Source of the DNA: Nigrospora sphaerica
Taxonomy: Eukaryota > Ascomycota > Sordariomycetes > Amphisphaeriales > Apiosporaceae
NCBI GenBank assembly: GCA_018287875.1
Contig: JAGVVL010000015.1
Span: 1,984,001-2,048,000 of the forward strand
Length of the DNA stretch: 64,000 nt
Direction of reading: 5' to 3'
Below the pieces are notes generated by a model. It was not told the origin of the DNA and did not search any database. It saw only the letters and a program-made list of their open reading frames with translations. This document shows, piece after piece, positions 46,213 through 57,979 of this stretch. Made by a program: the position numbers and the translations under genes. Every line of letters begins with the position of its first letter. Within the stretch, counting starts at the first letter, position 1.

Positions 46213-49200
46213 GGTTGCGGTGGATGTATTGGCCGGTTACAGGAACCGTGGTGGTGGTGTGTGTGGAGGGGGCCGATGCGATTGATGCCGTGAAGCGGTT
46301 GAGTTGGTTTTCTCCGGCTGGTTTTGTTTGGCGGGTTTCGTTTGGCTGGTTTTTTCCGGCCGGTGGTTTGGGTATTATGGGTATTGGTGAGGGCGAGCGA
46401 TGGACAGCATTCGCAAGACTCAGTGACTAGATGTGAGGCAGATGTTGTGATGATATACAATAATTACCGGGGCCGAGGGTCAGGGTCCTTGTAAGCAGAA
46501 GCGGGTTTCCACACTCTTTGAATTCCAAACGGACACGGCGGGGTGACATCGGTTGGGGGTAGGTCCATGTCGGGTATCAGATTTATACATAGAAAAACCC
46601 CAAGCCAGACCTGATGTTTCAGAACCCCGACGTCATCCCCAGAAGGAGGATGGGTGGGAAAAAGAGTCGGAGAGGCGATCGGCTAACGTGCTTTGCGTGC
46701 TCCGGTGCTGCCGCGCAAGCCGGGTAGCCAGGCCTCTGTCAGGGTTTGGTGTGGCCAAGAGCCGGCCCAATTCATCGTCTGGTCATCATTTACGGGATTT
46801 CTCCCCAGCGCCTGGGCGCTAATCGCCGGTGAGCCGGCCAGCGGGGCTACCAACGAACCAGCGTTTTGCGCTCGGCGGGCTCAGCGGCGTCACGCCAATA
46901 GATCGAGGCCCATCAGTCCACGACAAGCCAAGCCAGCCGCCCACTGCCAAAGCACCGTCGACGATGGGCGGTGCGAGGCGGGTGCCGGCCGGCGTGGGCG
47001 CACAAAGGGGGGCGCGACGGGCCTTGACACAGCCTTCATTAATCTTGTGCCTCCTGAGGCGCTTGACGAGAGAGCCTTGGGGGTCGAGCGTTTTGCCGCA
47101 GGAGGGAAAAGAGACCGAGGCCGCTACAGACCAGCGAGGCAGGGTCGCTCGGGCTGTTGCGACGCCGGACCACCGACGTTCCTTTTCGTCGACGGGTGCC
47201 ACGGCGGGCTACCAGGTTCTGCGCGGCTATGTGGCAACGGAAAGACGATGAGGGCGGGAGGGACGGTACGGGGGAGCGCAGGCTCACGGGACAAGGACAG
47301 GCCGAGGCGTACAAAGTACTCGCTCAGCCGCATACGTCGCTTGGGGGAAGGTCCTGGGCCCTCAGCAAGTGGGTAGGTACCTCGTAGCGAGCCCCGTCGT
47401 CATTCATTCGCGACGAGCGTCCATTCCAGGGTCCGGGGCCACAAGCCAGGGAGACACGAGACGACGAGGCCCCGGCTTGCCATTGGGCGCCCCGTCGCCA
47501 CCCGCCCGCAAAAGGCAAGGGGTGGCACCACGGCTCCACGGCAGCGGCTTTTTTGGCGTCCCGTGTCCCCATCTTGGTCACGCAGTTGACGTCGGAGATC
47601 GAATCATTGGCGTGGCTGTCTGGCCCTTTGCGTCGGGCCCTGTCTCAGAACGTCGTCAAACACGCGCGCGGGAGCGGGAGCCCTGAGCAGACAGGAACCA
47701 CAAGTCGTTGGTAGGCCCGACTCTGGCGGCATCGATATTTCGGGCGTCTCGTTTGGGATCACTCTGTGGTTTGTTCGGTCGGCCGAGAGCTCAGCCTGCC
47801 CTGAGATCCACGCATGCCATTTTCGGAGCACTCGTGCCTTTGCCCTGCCTTGCGTTCCTTCCGTCGTGTGTTCCATGCGCCGACCGTGCCTACCGCCTGC
47901 GGTGACTCCAATTCAATTGGCGGACCCCTGCAACTGCCTCTCCATTTACTGAAAAGTACGAGTACGGAGTATTGACGGAAACTCTCGGCAGCACGGCAAG
48001 CGGATACGGACAGGCAAGGGACGAAAGAATCGAGAATTTATTAGCTTCAATCTTATTAAACGCCTGCGGGCGGAATCTAGCACCGCCGTAATAGTCGCGC
48101 AACCCGTTGCATCCCAGTGTAAGCGCGCATACAATGAGCGAAGCACGACCTGCCAACGGCCAGCTGGCCACAATAACCACGATCGAGCTGCTCATACGCC
48201 CAGCCTATGCCCTAGCTCGGCCGACAACGACGCCAGTGCGTTGTTGCTACTTCGCCAGAGCCCTGATAACGGCTGGGGGCTGAAGCCTCGGTTGGTGCCG
48301 CCAACCGGTGCGCACGATGCTCAGCCAGCCGCTCGACTCAGACTCCCCGCCAGCAGCACGAATTTACGAGTTCTCATTTCCCACACGCCGTTACCGCTGG
48401 GGCCGGCGCCTCCGTAGACAGAAATAGTCCGGAGTCCGCCATGATCCCATCTCGCCCATCTCGCCCATCTCCCCGGTCCCAACATCCCGTGGGATCTATC
48501 CCACACCGTTGCTCGGCGTCCGAAACCCTGGAGAGGGCACCACCGAACAAACACCAAGCTTTCTCCCGCCAATACCGCTAAAGTGCCCTCTAGTCCGCAT
48601 TGGTCGAGACACACAGGACGCGCAGCCCAACCTTTCGATGACATCGGCCAAAAACCCAGCGCCCACTCCGTGAGTGCCTCCTACCGCGGAGCATCGGGTT
48701 TACACAGCAGCCGTACAGGTGCGTCTCCCGCCAGATCGGCTGCTCGGATAGGGCTCTCCCTGAGCAGGGCCAGCTAGCGTCGACGGCTTTGCCCTTTGAT
48801 GCAGGCTTAGGAGCCAGCCGTCTTCGCCGTGGCTCACAAGAGCAGGATTACGGGCCACGTTGTCGTCATACGCGAAGCCCAGTCATCGTCATCGCGGGTT
48901 CAACGGCAAGCACGGTAGAAACGGCACCAGCTCTCTCGTCTTCTCCCGCCGCTCTGCTTTCTGACTGTGACAGGAGTCGGGTCGAGAACGTTCCAGGCCA
49001 CAAAAGAATCCATCGTCTCTCCTGACTCCCTGAATCGATAATGCGCACAGCCCCAATGCCCTGCTACCAAGTCCAAATCCTCCATGGGGCCCAAACTGCA
49101 CGCAGATGGGGACGGGAGAGACCATGGGCGGATCCGCATCCGCACCGAGCCTATTTGTCCAGCCAACGGGCCCAGCGAACCCCGGCGGGCCGGGATCGTC

Positions 49201-51800
49201 GCGTCAGGGGCGAGGGAAGTTGATCCTAGCTGCACAAGCCTATCCATCGACCGCTGCATTTCCTGCTCTCCAATGCTGATAGCGATGATCTGCATCGATA
49301 CTTACTCCGCTATGATGCCACGCTGCCGCTCAGCACAGCGCAACTTGGTATATCATGTCACGATCGGCTGTCTCTGCACGCTAACGACCATCTTGCTGCC
49401 CATCCCGCCCTATCTGACTATTGTACGTGCTCGCCATCAAAAATTGCACGTATACCCGCAAACCCTATCTTGTTGATGTCCCGTCGATCAAAGCCGCGCA
49501 ATCCTTCTCGCCGCACCCCGCAGGTTGTACTCAAAGCAGCGTCCCCCAGACCCAGCCCGCTTAGGTTTGCGAATCGTGTGGCTCTGTTCCCATGCCTGCG
49601 ATCGCGGACGCATCTGCAATGACGACGCCCGTCGCCGCGCCGCATCTCTAAACCGATGTATCCGTCAACACAGTTTGCACTGGCCACCGGTGTTGCAGAC
49701 AGCATGGTGTCCCTGACTTACGTTGGCAAGTCACCACCAGTTCGGCTGGGTGCCCCATCCGGGCCCAACAAGCAGCGCCTGTGCGACTGGCGTTGGTAGG
49801 TGACTTGTTAACCAAACTACGCTTTGATTGCTCGTAGAGTGTTCATGGCATATGGAACGCAGAATGAGGGCGAAGTCCTCCCTAGTGCTTGATGACCCCC
49901 TAAGTTAAAGTACATGCTTGCGGCAATGTGCCGGCTGCTGTGACTCCTTCATTGAGCAAGACCTGAGTCCTAATTCATGGAGTATTGGACACCTCGTATA
50001 GCATAAACGTAAATTTTTATAATTTGGCGAGCAATAACATGCTGTGAGATATACGACTGAAACTCGGAATGGGGCAACCCAGGTGAATACCCGCATCATT
50101 ATCGCTGAGACGACGACGGAGCAGTGGCATCAGGTGCGATCTAGCCATACTACATCGTCAATAAGGGTTTTCTGCAGCCGTCGTCCCGTCGAGCCTCTTT
50201 CTTTGGTGGCCTCGGGAATTCAGCTTGTGGCATTTCCACCTTCGCGAAGCGCATAGATGTGGTGAGCCGCGGCATCCCCCCTTCCCCCCGCGGCCGGGAA
50301 ATGAGTTCCGAGCATACGCCTTACGTTTCTTTTCCCCGCCATGTCCGGCATTGACGACCTGACTTTCCGTGTTTTCCTTCTGCGGGCGAATCGTCAGAAG
50401 TGGGGAGACGGGGCAAGACACCCGATCTTGACTTAGTCCACAAGAGCTTGGTTGCTCTCTTTCCCCAAAACGGAGGAGAGGATATGAACGACTCGACACG
50501 AGCCTGCCGCTGTGGTCAGTACTGACAGCTCAGGAGCGGCTGGGTACTGTGGAATTCCTGTTGGGAAATAATTCATGATCAAGCTTGCGCCGAGAAGAGC
50601 CATAATTACCTTAGCCATCTAGAAGGCAACAGCGCTGCCACTTGCTTGTTGGACGACGTCCTTCGCTGGAGAGACAGCATGTCTAGACCGGTGGCTCACG
50701 GCATGGAAGAAACGAAAGAAAGAAAGGAAAAGAGTGGCGCTGGGGGGCTGTACCCAGCCCTGCCTATCGGAATCACAGTAGGCCTCTTCCACTGTGTAAG
50801 GTGTTAGCGATGCCGGATTGCCACCCCTTCAAGAAGCCAGCTACGGTACCAAAGCGCGTGACTGATAAATCGAGGCGACGAAAGCGCGCATGGTTCGCTA
50901 TGCCAACGATGACATCCACGGCAACGGAAACGACGTCCAAGACGCGTCGTCGGGACGGCGGCGCCCGACTACTAGCCGTTCCTTGTGAAGCGGACCGAGG
51001 GCGAATCATCAAATCCACACGGCGACGGGGGTTGGTGTGCGCGAAGTCGCCCGCTCACCGGTCCCGGTGATGTGGGGAGGGAACCCCGAGCCGGGTTGCT
51101 TCTCTCCTACGGGTTTCCGAGAGCGTCGCCGGACTGTCAGCTCCGCCCCAGCCCATGCGAATGCGGGTGTCGGCCCCCCCCCCTCCCCCGGCTTGAGGGC
51201 CCTTGCGTATAGCTACCCGGTACCGTTCCCTCGCGACGCCGTGCGGGTAAAGATGCCATGCCGACGGTGGTGGGGCCGATCGCTAGGCGACCGCGCGGCA
51301 GTCGTACGAGGTCGCCGAAGGCCGTCCTAGCTTCTGTCCATGCGCGGTTAAAGGGGGCGTGATGGGATAGTCCCATGATCGAGAAGTAGAGGGACTTCGT
51401 ATCGGTCCCCCTGACGGTGCCTTCTACCACAACCCACCAAGCTCCCATCACGGGAGTAAATGGACAGTCGAACGTGCGCTACGGACTAGCATCAGCCCCC
51501 CCGGGCTTGTAGCCTGATGATCGCGCTTAGTCGGAAGAGATTTCACCCAAATGCCCGGTAGTTTGCCCCGAAAAGCAGTTTGATTAGAGAAAGATGGAGC
51601 TCGGTAATGAGCAATCAAGAGCCGAGGGCCTGACTCGAGGACCTGTTCCCCTAGGGGCGACACCGGCACGGCGCGGTGCGTCGCTAGTCCGGGTAGCTGG
51701 AAGACCCTGGCGAAGGGGGCCCCAACTCGCCCTTCTAGACCCTCCCCCCCCCTTTTCCCCGAGGCGGCATGCAGATGCGCTCTTTTGCCGGATGGGCGTG
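46213..51800. other. Gene-free stretch of about 5.6 kb
   Basis: No supported gene. The left end is the upstream region of the small membrane protein. The rest has overlapping short frames on both strands without domains, a TAGGTA motif near 47366-47377, and a mildly A+T-rich patch near 49850-50050. No RNA gene or repeat was recognised. Confidence 0.55.
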
Positions 51801-52688
51801 CTAGCCGTTCATCTCCCACTGGGCCCAAATCTCCATGAGCTTGGCGGCGCGCAAGGCGGCGTCGCGGACGTCGGGGGCTGAGCTCTCGGCCTCGTCGCGC
51901 AGGCGGCGGACCCAGAAGGCCCAGCGGTCGGCCGTGACGCCGGGCGGGCCGTCGAAGAGGGTGCCGCCGCGGTGCATGCGGGCCTCCTGGGGGCCGGGCG
52001 TGCGGGCCGAGGCGAGGGCCGTCGCTAGGAGGCGGCCGTTGTGTGCGGCGACCTGGGCCGCCGTCATGACGTGGCAGTCGTGCAGCGCCGGCGGCAGGCC
52101 GGCCAGGTCCTCCTCGAGCGCGGCGCGCAGCATCCAAATGGGCGTGCTCTCGAAGCGCGTCACGCCGGCGCCGTTCAGCCGCGCCGCGAAGGCCTGGAAG
52201 TTGACCCAGGCCCGCGCCAGCGCCGCCTGCCGCGCCTCGTCCTCGGACCTCTCCGGGCCGTTGAGCGCCTCGCGGAACTGCGCCCCCAGCACGGGCAGGT
52301 CGGTCCACAACCGCTCCTGGCAAACTGTCAGTCTCCTGTCCCGGTACCCGGCGGGGGCGGGTGCTCGTCTCACATTCCCGACGCGAACTCCGGTATCCGG
52401 GAGCAGCTGCAGTTCTCGCACGACGGCGACCAGCTTATCCTGAGCGGGGTCGTCATGGGGAATCTGCTTGGCCACCTCGGTCACATCTCCCCAGAAGGAC
52501 CACAGGAAGCTTTCCACCGCGTCGCCCTCGTCCTTGGGCACATGGCTCGCCACAGACTGTGCAGCCCGTGCAGCCGCGGCGGTGTTGCCCGAGGTGCCGA
52601 AGTAGTCCTGGAGGATGTGAAAGGTGTCTTCGGAAATAGCCTTTCCCCCGGCCGCGGGCTGTTGCTGCAGCTCGAAATCCTGCGCCAT
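51801..52688 (-). CDS. DUF3632-family fungal protein (two exons, in-frame intron)
   Basis: Fungus-specific protein of unknown function. The conserved middle, RAWVNFQAFAARLNGAGVTRFE followed by WMLRAALEE, fits my recollection of the DUF3632 family; a profile search would settle it. The genomic frame is open for 295 codons from the ATG at 52688. An internal segment 52317-52373 has all the marks of an intron: GTGAGA donor, CTGAC branch site, CAG acceptor and 57 nt. Its removal leaves 276 residues (exons 52374-52688 and 51801-52316) and joins conserved-looking flanks. The protein is helical and rich in Ala/Arg/Trp, with no signal peptide or membrane segment. The opposite-frame open stretch 51448-52323 is a shadow of high GC content. 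The gene is isolated from its neighbours. Family call is fairly confident, function unknown. Confidence 0.8.
   Translation of the reverse strand: MAQDFELQQQPAAGGKAISEDTFHILQDYFGTSGNTAAAARAAQSVASHVPKDEGDAVESFLWSFWGDVTEVAKQIPHDDPAQDKLVAVVRELQLLPDTGVRVGNVRRAPAPAGYRDRRLTVCQERLWTDLPVLGAQFREALNGPERSEDEARQAALARAWVNFQAFAARLNGAGVTRFESTPIWMLRAALEEDLAGLPPALHDCHVMTAAQVAAHNGRLLATALASARTPGPQEARMHRGGTLFDGPPGVTADRWAFWVRRLRDEAESSAPDVRDAALRAAKLMEIWAQWEMNG
52317..52373 (-). other. In-frame 57-nt intron of the DUF3632 gene
   Basis: Donor GTGAGACGAG, branch site CTGAC 12 nt before the acceptor TTTGCCAG. The length is a multiple of three and there is no in-frame stop, so an unspliced transcript would still encode a full protein with 19 extra residues. 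Confidence 0.7.
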
Positions 52689-55600
52689 GGTGCGTGTTCG
52701 GGAAAGAGGGATGCGTCGGCCGCACGGTTGGGATTTGTATGGGATTCTCTTCCGAGAGTATGCACGACTGAGTTACAGGACGCGTCGGGCGCATGACCCC
52801 TCCGAGGCGGTCATTGTTGTCGTCGATACTTGCCTGTGGTGTCGCTGGGTACGCCCTGCACTGCAGCACCCCGCGTCACTGTGCACAGGCCACATGGGCG
52901 ACTTGCCCAATTCGAAACGCTAGGGGCGTTGACGACTTCTTTCTGTCAACACGCCCTGGCCTGTCTCCTACCCCAGAGACTGGATGCAGACTGGACCTAT
53001 GTAGAGCGGCTGGAGCCTGGGCGGCGTCATCACCCCGGACTTTGGCGATACTGGACGGGCTGGTTTTGTGGTGGTGGTAATGTGTAGAAGATTGTGGGGA
53101 GTCCACAGCGCGTCATGGTCATCCATGGGTCCTTTCTGCGTGTTGGAAGCCGTCCATCCGGGGCCCACGGACGCCCGCTCGGGCTGATTTCGCATTCCGA
53201 AAGGCCCCCTCCGAAACGATCACGGGGCATCATTGGGTCAGACCAAGCTGTCAGAAATATACTTGCCGGCAGACAGACATTTGCGTCCGCCGAGCGCCAC
53301 AGCACCTTGCCTACGTCCGCGCAAGTGCGATGCCGTGGGGCGTGGCGTGGTGTAGAGCATTCTACAGACCGAACAAGCAAAAACCGCACCAGGCGCCCAG
53401 AATCCAAGGGATCAGCTGGGCCCCGGGCCCTCGAAGACCTGGCTATGACTGGTGTCGGTACTAGGCCGGTTGACGCACTTCGAGGGGATGCATACGCAGG
53501 GCAGACGGCTGATACGCAGCTGGGAACCGTCTCCAACCAAGCTCGGACACCGAAGCGAATACGCCTCGAGGTGCTTGGAAAGACCCGGAAGGGGCCTCTG
53601 TCTACTGGCATGGAGAAACACGACAGTCAATGCGAGTTGATTAAGAGGCGGAAAAGACATGACGTCGACGGCACCCACGACGCCCACAGCAACGAGTGAG
53701 ACAGCGAGCGTCGTGTCACCCGTCACGGCGCTCGCTCATCCTGCCTGCCGCGACGCATGGCCCGCGAGACGTCGCGCGTGAAGCTTCGACCACGCTCTTC
53801 TGGCGCGAAGGCGGCGCCGCTGGCGGGAGGGGATCACCACAGATGACGGCAGGCCGAGCGCGGACCGTGGGTTCCTGCGCAGCGGGAAATTGGCGCCTCG
53901 GCCTGGCAATTAATAGAGGCGCGCTGCGTGACCTACGCTATTGCAAGATCGCCCGCGAGGCGCCGAGAAATAAGTCTGCGCAGGTGCCGCATCAGACCAC
54001 AGCAATCTCGCACAACAGCACGCGTAGGGCCACGCAGGGCTGCCATGCGCCGCCCCGCCGTGCTTCCTTCGTCTCGAGAAGAGAGGGCGGGCAGCACGAC
54101 ATGCATGACCCGGGCAGGGGACGGATTGCGACGGCAGTGGGTGCGGGCGGGCGTGTCCTTGCTGGAGCGGGCATGAGCGTCAACCGTGGCTGTGTGAGGC
54201 TCTTGAAGCACGAATTGCGGCGAGGGCCCCAAAGCCAGCGGCCCGGGTCTCGCGTGGGAGCGACAGGGGGGTCCATGGATCACCATGAGAGGGGGGCCCG
54301 TTCTCCAGTTCGTGTCGTGGTGGCCCCGTAGTATGTAGGACCGGAGGAGGAGCAGGCCGGATGGAGACAGCGCAACGGGCTGCCGATCCTTCTTTTTGAT
54401 TGCAAGGCGTCCCGCGATTTTTCAGAACTCCAACTTGTCTCGGGCTGACATCCCATGTCTTGTGTCGTGTCGTTTCGTACGTCCGAACCAAATCGCGGTC
54501 GTGCACCTCGGTGGCCAGACGGGGGTTGGCCCAACATAGGTTTCAATCCCAGACCTCGGAAGGGGGTCGATGTTGTGCAGGCATCCCAATATGTGCGGCT
54601 TCAGAGTTGAATTGCGCCTTGACGCAAAGTTTGACACCGATATGGTGCGGCGCGGTGCTGTGCTGTCCATCGCAGAACCGCCCGGCCGCCCTCGGTCCAG
54701 CGCACGCATGTGCAGACACAGACAGACAGACCGACACCACAGTTGCCGATCTGCCAGCCTGTCAGCTTTCCCGGGGCAGGCGATAAGACGGAAGGAGACA
54801 TGGAGGCTGGTAGCATTGAGAAACCCGGGTCGTTGGGCGGTGGCGTGTCTTGGTGGATATGAGTGACACCGCACAAGAACCTGTCGCAGCCAACCAAGAT
54901 CAGAGGGAGGCCATCGAGATGCTGAGCCGCTTCGACCGGCTCCCCGCCACCGGGTCTTGGAGCGCCTAGCGCCAGCACCTTCTTTGTTCCAAGGGCCGGC
55001 ATCCAGGTTCGGAAGGCTTGCGCGGCGTGGAAAATCCCTCGTGGCATCGACGGCTAGTTCGTTGTACGTAGTAATAGTACTTGGTGAGGGAGCTGGGAAG
55101 CTCGCGTTCACCAGTGTCCCCTGCTCGCCCCTGCGTCCTGCGCTGCAGCCCTCCAGTCCGCTAGAGCTCGATCAGGCAGCCCTCGCAGACGGGGGTCCCC
55201 TGCTCGGCCCTGCTTGAGGTCTGGCCATTCTGACCGGCTCATGCACTAATTACTGCTATTACGGGTACATCTCCGAAGTCGTAAGAATCGCCGCCACGGC
55301 CGGGGTGCGTACTTGAGGTATGGCTGTTAGGTTAGTAGGTAAAGTACCCAGCCAGTCAAGAGTCGTATTTACCCTGCGACTTTTACGCAGGCATTGGGCT
55401 CCTACAGACGGTCGGAATAAGGGCGAGGGCCAGATGAAGGCCAGAGCTGCCACCAAGTCGGAGGGAAAGGGTGCCGCAAAAGACAGGCCCCGGCGCAGGA
55501 AATCCGTACACAGTAGTCTCGGTTGGTACCGGGCTCGCGGGCAAACGTGCCAGTGTTTGCTTTTCGTCAGTCGGCGAGGCTCGCATGTCTGCCCGGCCAG

Positions 55601-56974
55601 GCCCGCCAAAGCGGCAGGTAGCGAATGAATATTTGCAGATTCCTACCATATGCAGTAGGGAGCGGATGAACAGGGACAGGACAGGGTCGCGTGCATGATT
55701 CTGGCCACGCAAGATGTGGAGGCGGATACCTATTGCGGACGAAAAAGTGCGAGTGCCACCGCAGGGCGTGTGCCACTTCTCTCTGCGCGCCCACCGTCTG
55801 GGCCTCCAAATAAGAAAAGACCTGACGCGATGACGGGCGGGCCTGGGCTATGTGTTCGCATCCCGCTCTTGAGCCCTACCCACGTAGTACTCTCTCTCGC
55901 GTACATGATTGGGACCCAGGTAGGCAACCCCCCCGAGGGGTGGCTAGATGGCGAAAAGAGACATACCGGACGGATGCTGGTGGCAGCTCAGAAATAAAAG
56001 TACCGTTCTCTTTCATATTACATTACAAGCCTGTGGACATGAAAATGAACATGGCCGCCCTTGATGAACAAGGGCACCACGGAGATACAGGGAGGAACGA
56101 CGGGGAGCGGCCACTGGGGCCGAGTCGCCTGAGTGGGCCCGGTTGACCAATCGAAGCTCTACCCACTCCCCCCGGTCTGACTAGCCGTGCAGAAGTCAAG
56201 TCGCGGTTAGCAGTACCAGTTCCAGACATCAGCGCCATCGGCCAGGAAATCGACTTCTCTCTCCCTCTTCTTGGCCTCACACCCCCCATCTCATCCCACT
56301 GGTCAGCCGTCCGTCTCTCCGTCCCGGCCAACCAGATAATTCAGCTCCCTTCTTCCCCTCCTCCCCCTCGCTCGTTTCTCCGTCCCATCCACTCGCTTGC
56401 TCGCTTGGCTTTAGCCCTTCCACTCCTTCCCGTCCCGACCAGGTCTTCCCAACCATTCCTTTCCCAATTCACTCCTTGCCTGGACCCGTCGTTCCTTAAC
56501 TTAGGTTGCGCTCTGCTCCCAAGCCGGTAGCCCATACTTTAGCCAGCCCGAAGCCACTCGTTCCAAATCCGTTGCCGCCTTTCATCACGCATACGCAACT
56601 CCTTCTCTCACGCCCACCCCCTCGCCGCCTATATTCGGACGGCTGCACCCATACGAGTGGACGCCGCTGCTCGAAACACTGCTCCGACCGATCTATAGTC
56701 TATGCCCTATAGCCTATATATCTAGACATATCGTCCCAGCGGCAGTCCTGTTCTCACCTCGAAACTCCCGGCCACGTCGATCTGCCCCACGCATACCCAG
56801 CTGGCCAAGCCTTCTCCCGCCGCTGCCCTTCTTAAACCCCTCCCATTGTTCGCTTCCGCCCGGCATCGTCCTTGGGGCTTGTTGGCTATAGACACGCCAA
56901 CACCACCACTCACCACGTCTGTTACCCGTACCACACCAGAGCGACACGGCCGTCACCTCGACACTACCCACAAC
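52689..56974. other. Gene-free stretch of about 4.3 kb, including a pyrimidine-rich promoter
   Basis: No supported gene. The right part, about 56240-56640, is strongly C/T-rich on the plus strand, as in many filamentous-fungal promoters and leaders. It precedes a TATATAT-containing stretch near 56706-56725 and the small gene at 56975. The left part shows only short overlapping frames. Confidence 0.55.
56714..56721 (+). promoter_or_regulatory. Candidate TATA element of the small gene at 56975
   Basis: A CTATATAT stretch sits about 255 bp upstream of the start codon, after a 400-bp pyrimidine-rich block. Assignment is by position and strand only. Confidence 0.3.
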
Positions 56975-57343
56975 ATGCCTTCCATCTTCCAGAAGATCCA
57001 GGCTAAGCTGGAGCTGTACCGCCTCGAGCAACGCTACACGCGCAACCGCAACCGACGGTCCACCTTCATCAGCAATGCTGTCTACGTCGACGGCGAGTAC
57101 GTGTACAACACGCCTAACACGACGGGTTCTTCCAAGAGCTCGGCCTCGTCGTCACCCTCGGCCCACCAGGAGTACAACCGCCGCAGTTTGGAGGACCCCC
57201 GCTCGCCCACCGAGATGGTCGCCCCGTCGTCCGCCCAGAAGAAGCGCCCGAACCGTTTCTCGGCCATGGCGAACTTCGGTTCCCTCTCCAAAGCTCAGGC
57301 CGAGGAATGGCGTTCCACAGTCGATGTTCACGAAGTGCGGTAG
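56975..57343 (+). CDS. Small basic protein of unknown function
   Basis: A 122-residue single-exon frame starting MPSIFQKIQAKLELYRLEQR. The first ~45 residues form a basic amphipathic helix followed by YTRNRNRRSTF and ISNAVYVDGEYVYN. The middle (50-95) is Ser/Pro-rich. The end (KKRPNRFSAMANFGSLSKAQAEEWRSTVDVHEV) looks like a second short conserved block. I believe similar short proteins exist in other Sordariomycetes but cannot name a function. The start was chosen because the ATG has a CCACAACATGCC context and the N-terminal helix begins there. The open frame itself extends 43 codons further upstream into sequence of promoter/leader character. No signal peptide or membrane segment. Confidence 0.72.
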   Translation: MPSIFQKIQAKLELYRLEQRYTRNRNRRSTFISNAVYVDGEYVYNTPNTTGSSKSSASSSPSAHQEYNRRSLEDPRSPTEMVAPSSAQKKRPNRFSAMANFGSLSKAQAEEWRSTVDVHEVR

Positions 57344-57979
57344 GGCGGCGTCTTGATTTTCAGCCGTGCCGTCCGCCTTTCAATGCAACACCACCCCCCG
57401 ACAAGCAGTCGGCAGATACACCAAAGGACCATGATTTTGGACATATTATCTTTATACCTTCCCGGTCGTGGCAAAAGTGCGCATGTCCCCTCCGCGAGGC
57501 AGGGCTTGCGACGATATCCGGCCCACGCCGCCATTCTTTTTCTTTACGCTTTGATGATGGCATTTTATGTTGCTTCAAGATACACTTGGGAGAAAATAGT
57601 GGTCTTGGGACCGCATTTGCAACACCGACACGCCGGGGTCCACGAGCCTATGCCGGGACGGGTCAGTGTCGAGGTGTGTGGTGGCCCGATTGGCGGACAC
57701 CAGTTTGGGGGGGGGAGGGACTCGAACGTTTTGTCGATGTCGCACCGCGCCGACCATACGTTGTCGATGTTCTTTACCGCTGTATATACCTACTTTTGGA
57801 ATGGGAAATGAACCAGCCAGCATTGGCATCTTCTACACACCACCCGCCCAGCGCCAGTCATTGACATGCATCCGGATTTGGTTTGCCTAAGTACCTACTT
57901 TGCCGACTTTAGAAGCTGACGGCCACAGGTGCCGCCGATTTGCGGGCTAAGTTTCCTTAGCAGTCGGCAAAGTACATCG
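57344..57979. other. Convergent intergenic region
   Basis: 3' flanks of the small gene (+) and the J-domain-like gene (-). No feature recognised. A GGGACTCGAACG string near 57716 mimics a tRNA T-arm on the minus strand but has no supporting stems. Confidence 0.6.

Noticed and set aside
51448..52323. 291-codon minus-strand frame overlapping the DUF3632 gene
   Set aside because: It begins with TTG, is Arg/Gly/Pro-rich in one alternative frame of GC-rich codons, and lacks any domain.
57706..57735. T-arm-like CGTTCGAGTCC on the minus strand
   Set aside because: The flanking bases do not pair into a T stem and no A box lies at the right distance.
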